A DNA stretch of 64,000 nt, from the NCBI GenBank assembly GCA_020633555.1, contig JACKDL010000005.1, forward strand, positions 195,611 through 259,610, read 5' to 3'. The stretch comes from Myxococcales bacterium. Lineage in GTDB: Bacteria; Myxococcota_A; Bradymonadia; UBA7976; UBA1532. This document shows positions 61,743 through 64,000 of this stretch, in pieces. The stretch's first letter is position 1, and the number at the start of each line of letters is the position of its first letter. Both the position numbers and the translations under genes were made by a program. The notes under the pieces are model-generated. The model was given only the letters and a program-made list of their open reading frames with translations, was not told the origin of the DNA and did no database searches.

Positions 61743-62596
61743 GTGTCGGCCCCGTGCTTGGCCTGCGCCCGGGCAGGCTCCGGGCGGTAGAAGGCGTCGG
61801 GCTGCTTCAGCTCGACGTCGGCGGCCTCGATCCGCACCTCGTGGGTCACGTCGTCGCCCCCCGGCACGTCGGTCATGGTCATGCGCTGGGGGAACAGCAG
61901 CCCGCCCACCGGCTGCCAGTCCTGGTAGCGCACGGCGCCCTTCAAGAAGCCGTACATGTCGCGCACCGTGTAGGCCGCGTAGGCCAGCCGGTGGGTCTGC
62001 GGATCCAGGTACAGCACATACTGATCCACGTCGGCCTGGGGCTCGGCGGTGCCCCACGAGGCGAAGACGGTGGTGTAGGTCTGCCCCGCCACCTCGACCT
62101 CGCCCCCATGGGCCACCACGGTGGCCTCGCCGATGCGGAAGGGCAGCTCCAGGAAGTAGGCCAGCGTGGGCACCCAGAAGCGCACGTCGTCGTCGTCATC
62201 CCAGTCGCGGGCCTGGCCCGGCCGCTGGGTCCAGGTGGCCCAGTCCTGCACGCCCCACACCCAGCCGTCCTCGTCGCCGCCCAGGAAGGTGAGCCGGCCG
62301 TCGTCCTGCCCCAGCAGGAACTCGGCGCGCAGCCGCTGCCCGCTGGCGGGCCAGGGCATGGCCGCCGTGCGGTTCAGCCACTGCGGCCAGGTGTCGGTGA
62401 GCGTGAAGCGGGCGTCCCGCGCGGCGCGGAACCGCGCGGCGCCGCCGTGGGCGGCCAACATCTTCGCGAGCAGGGCGCGGCCTTGGGCCGCTTGATCGGC
62501 CGCCACCCCCGACCGCAGGGTCGGCGGGCGCAGATCGGCGGTGCAGCCCGCCAGGGCGGCGGCCGCGAGGTACAGCGTCAACAGCGGTCGGGCCAT
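61739..62596 (-). CDS. Hypothetical lipoprotein
   Basis: Protein of 285 residues. Lipobox LAGC (Cys18) follows a hydrophobic signal (LLTLYLAAAALAGC). The mature part has a helical opening (GRALLAKMLAAHGGAARFRAARD) followed by strongly beta-rich, Trp-containing sequence; this order resembles LolA/LppX-type half-barrel lipoproteins, but no family is certain. GGAGA precedes the ATG. It lies between the PARG gene and the large membrane protein on the same strand. Confidence 0.72.
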   Translation of the reverse strand: MARPLLTLYLAAAALAGCTADLRPPTLRSGVAADQAAQGRALLAKMLAAHGGAARFRAARDARFTLTDTWPQWLNRTAAMPWPASGQRLRAEFLLGQDDGRLTFLGGDEDGWVWGVQDWATWTQRPGQARDWDDDDDVRFWVPTLAYFLELPFRIGEATVVAHGGEVEVAGQTYTTVFASWGTAEPQADVDQYVLYLDPQTHRLAYAAYTVRDMYGFLKGAVRYQDWQPVGGLLFPQRMTMTDVPGGDDVTHEVRIEAADVELKQPDAFYRPEPARAQAKHGADT

Positions 62597-62645
62597 GGGA
62601 TCTCCTGGGGGTTGCCGGCGCCCTACGGGCCGGCGGGGGCCCCTG

Positions 62646-64000
62646 TTACCGGGGCGCGCGGCGGTACCCGAAGGGCTTCGGGCGTGGGCGCTGGGGCGTC
62701 GGGTCGTGCACCTCGGGCGGCGGGCTGGGCGACTCCACCGCGTCGCCGTCCTTCTGGGGCGCCCGCTCCTCGGGCGGCTCGGCGCTGCCGTACCGCCGCA
62801 GCAGGGCGCGGGCCTCGTCGGCGCTGATGCCCCGCTGCTCCTTCAGCTCGATGAGCCGGGGCCAGCCGTAGGCGGTGTACGGCAGGAAGGCCGCCGCGAA
62901 GTCGCCCTTGGCGGCCAGCGCCTCGTCGATCTGCTGCGCCAGCAGGCGCATCTGCCGGCCGGGGTCGCGCACCGGCACGCCGCCGCAGATGCGATCGGCC
63001 TCGAAGCCGTCGATGGGCCGGGTGTTGCGGGGCGGGAAGGCCACGTCCCGGGCCACCAGCACCGTCTTCTTCATCAGCGCGGGCTCGTCCACCAGCCAGC
63101 TCACCTCGCCGCGGCCGATGGTGCCCGCGAAGAAGGGCTCCTGGGTCAGCGGGCGGTCGCTGAACTCCAGCGCCGCCACCAGCGCCTCGGCGGCGGCGTC
63201 ACGGCGGTCCACCACCAGCACCAGCTTGCCGTCGCCCCCGTAGATGCGCTGGCACAGCAGCTTCCAGTCGGGGCGCACCACCACCGTGCGCGGGGCCCCG
63301 TCGGCGGTGATCTGCGCCCGCGGGACGCGGATCACCTGCCCCCGCTCGTCGGTGACCTCGGCGGGGCAGCGCGCCGACAGGGTGGGGTCGTACTGGCGGT
63401 CCAGCAGCGCGTCGACGTCCAACAGGATGACGAAGTCGGCCTTGGCCAGCGCGCCGGTGAGCCCCTTGAACCACTCGGCGTCCACCAGCCGGGCGCGGGC
63501 CTTCTCAAGCCGTTCCTGCGCCAGGGCCGCCGCGTTGGCGTCCTGGGCCGCCAGAGCGGGCAGCTTCGCGGCCACCTCGTCGGCCACCCGGGCGGCCTCG
63601 GCCACAGCGCCCTCGTCCAGGTTCAGCTTCACCAGCGCAGCGCCGTAGTGGGCCTGCGCCACCACGTCGCCTTCGGCAGCGGCGGCGGCGTACTTCGACT
63701 GGGCCCGGTGCAGCGCGGCCTCGTCGTCGGGGCCCTCGGCCAGCCGCACCGAGTCGGTGATGGTGGCCGCGGTGGCGGCGCTGCGCTCGGCCTCACCCTG
63801 CTTCAGCATGCCGAAGATGGACATGCCCACCACCAGCCCCGCGAGCACCATGCCGCCGCCCATCACCAGGCGCTTGCGGCGGGCGCGCTCGTCCTCCTCC
63901 TGGCTCTTGCGCAGCTCCCAGGCCCGGGCCGCCGCCACGAAGTCCGTCTCGGCCGGCGTGAGCGGCCGCTCGGCGGCGAACTGCTCGGCGCGGGCCAGCT
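62646..64000 (-). CDS. C-terminal part of a large membrane protein, N-terminus beyond the window
   Basis: At least 450 residues; the frame is open to the right edge. The first visible part (LARAEQFAAERPLTPAETDFVAAARAWELRKSQEEDERARRKR), a charged helix followed by a membrane helix (LVMGGGMVLAGLVVGMSIFGM), resembles the junction after the ATPase or kinase module in large STAND-type or kinase proteins, so a signalling N-terminus is likely (inference). After the helix come TPR-like helices and a domain with four scattered Cys, then an acidic/proline tail. The GTG at 63938 is in frame but the sequence upstream continues the same pattern, so it is probably internal. Function unknown. Confidence 0.65.
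   Translation of the reverse strand, partial: LARAEQFAAERPLTPAETDFVAAARAWELRKSQEEDERARRKRLVMGGGMVLAGLVVGMSIFGMLKQGEAERSAATAATITDSVRLAEGPDDEAALHRAQSKYAAAAAEGDVVAQAHYGAALVKLNLDEGAVAEAARVADEVAAKLPALAAQDANAAALAQERLEKARARLVDAEWFKGLTGALAKADFVILLDVDALLDRQYDPTLSARCPAEVTDERGQVIRVPRAQITADGAPRTVVVRPDWKLLCQRIYGGDGKLVLVVDRRDAAAEALVAALEFSDRPLTQEPFFAGTIGRGEVSWLVDEPALMKKTVLVARDVAFPPRNTRPIDGFEADRICGGVPVRDPGRQMRLLAQQIDEALAAKGDFAAAFLPYTAYGWPRLIELKEQRGISADEARALLRRYGSAEPPEERAPQKDGDAVESPSPPPEVHDPTPQRPRPKPFGYRRAPR

Overview
This is a very GC-rich, almost gap-free bacterial chromosomal window with about 54 protein genes and one tRNA. The gene content points to a Myxococcota-like (old deltaproteobacterial) predator/gliding-type lineage. 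It has three Hanks-type Ser/Thr kinases (one with a PEGA-type tail), an FHA-domain enhancer-binding protein, a DUF4388 protein with a receiver-like and a J-like domain, several surface lipoproteins with Cys-rich, Kelch or MopE-type repeats, and a full menaquinone block. No rRNA gene, IS element, prophage or CRISPR array was seen, and no gap exceeds 300 bases.

Layout. 1-6.2 kb: the end of an M48 protease, then a kinase / FHA regulator pair with overlapping start and stop, a DUF1266-like protein and a TetR repressor. The repressor is divergent from a ThDP enzyme / epimerase operon (6.3-9.0 kb), with an operator array between. 9.0-18.7 kb: a 1,564-residue Cys-rich/Kelch lipoprotein, a small lipoprotein, a TPR-like exported protein, a DMT transporter, and three related small exported proteins with Lys-rich or acidic low-complexity tails. 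18.8-27.7 kb: an exonuclease-like/GIY-YIG protein, a beta-barrel candidate, a MoxR-DUF5682 operon, an Rpn/transposase_31 nuclease and a MopE-motif lipoprotein. 27.8-38.3 kb: a caspase-fold / PDZ / thioredoxin fusion, a KamA-type radical SAM protein, tatD, htpG, a gamma-carbonic anhydrase homologue, a LON-substrate-domain protein, hemH and a degenerate kinase. 38.4-45 kb: a PEGA kinase, yacG, membrane proteins, a zinc-ribbon membrane protein and YceI.

45.0-54.7 kb is a minus-strand men super-operon: menF-menD-menA-menC-menE, a polyprenyl diphosphate synthase, DAHP synthase and menG. Nearly all of its genes overlap or abut. It supplies both halves of menaquinone (chorismate-derived naphthoquinone and the isoprenoid tail). 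A thioesterase gene of the DHNA-CoA-hydrolase type lies entirely antisense inside the 3' part of the menE frame. A divergent MarR/GbsR-type regulator follows. Two copies of the palindrome TGTTCA-N8-TGAACA, one in front of each divergent gene and each enclosing the ribosome binding site, suggest that this regulator controls itself and the men operon.

55.4-60.8 kb: the receiver/DUF4388 protein, then def-fmt-rsmB-rpe, running directly into a tRNA-Pro(CGG) whose first ten bases contain the end of rpe, followed by a strong terminator. 60.8-64.0 kb: a bacterial-type poly(ADP-ribose) glycohydrolase, a lipoprotein, and the C-terminal part of a large membrane protein that runs off the right edge.

The most distinctive observations are the men regulatory palindromes, the menE/antisense-thioesterase nesting, the caspase-PDZ-thioredoxin fusion, the TetR operator array, and a run of signalling or nuclease domains that have lost key residues (GAFTGA-less activator, Asp-less receiver, degenerate kinase, degenerate exonuclease).
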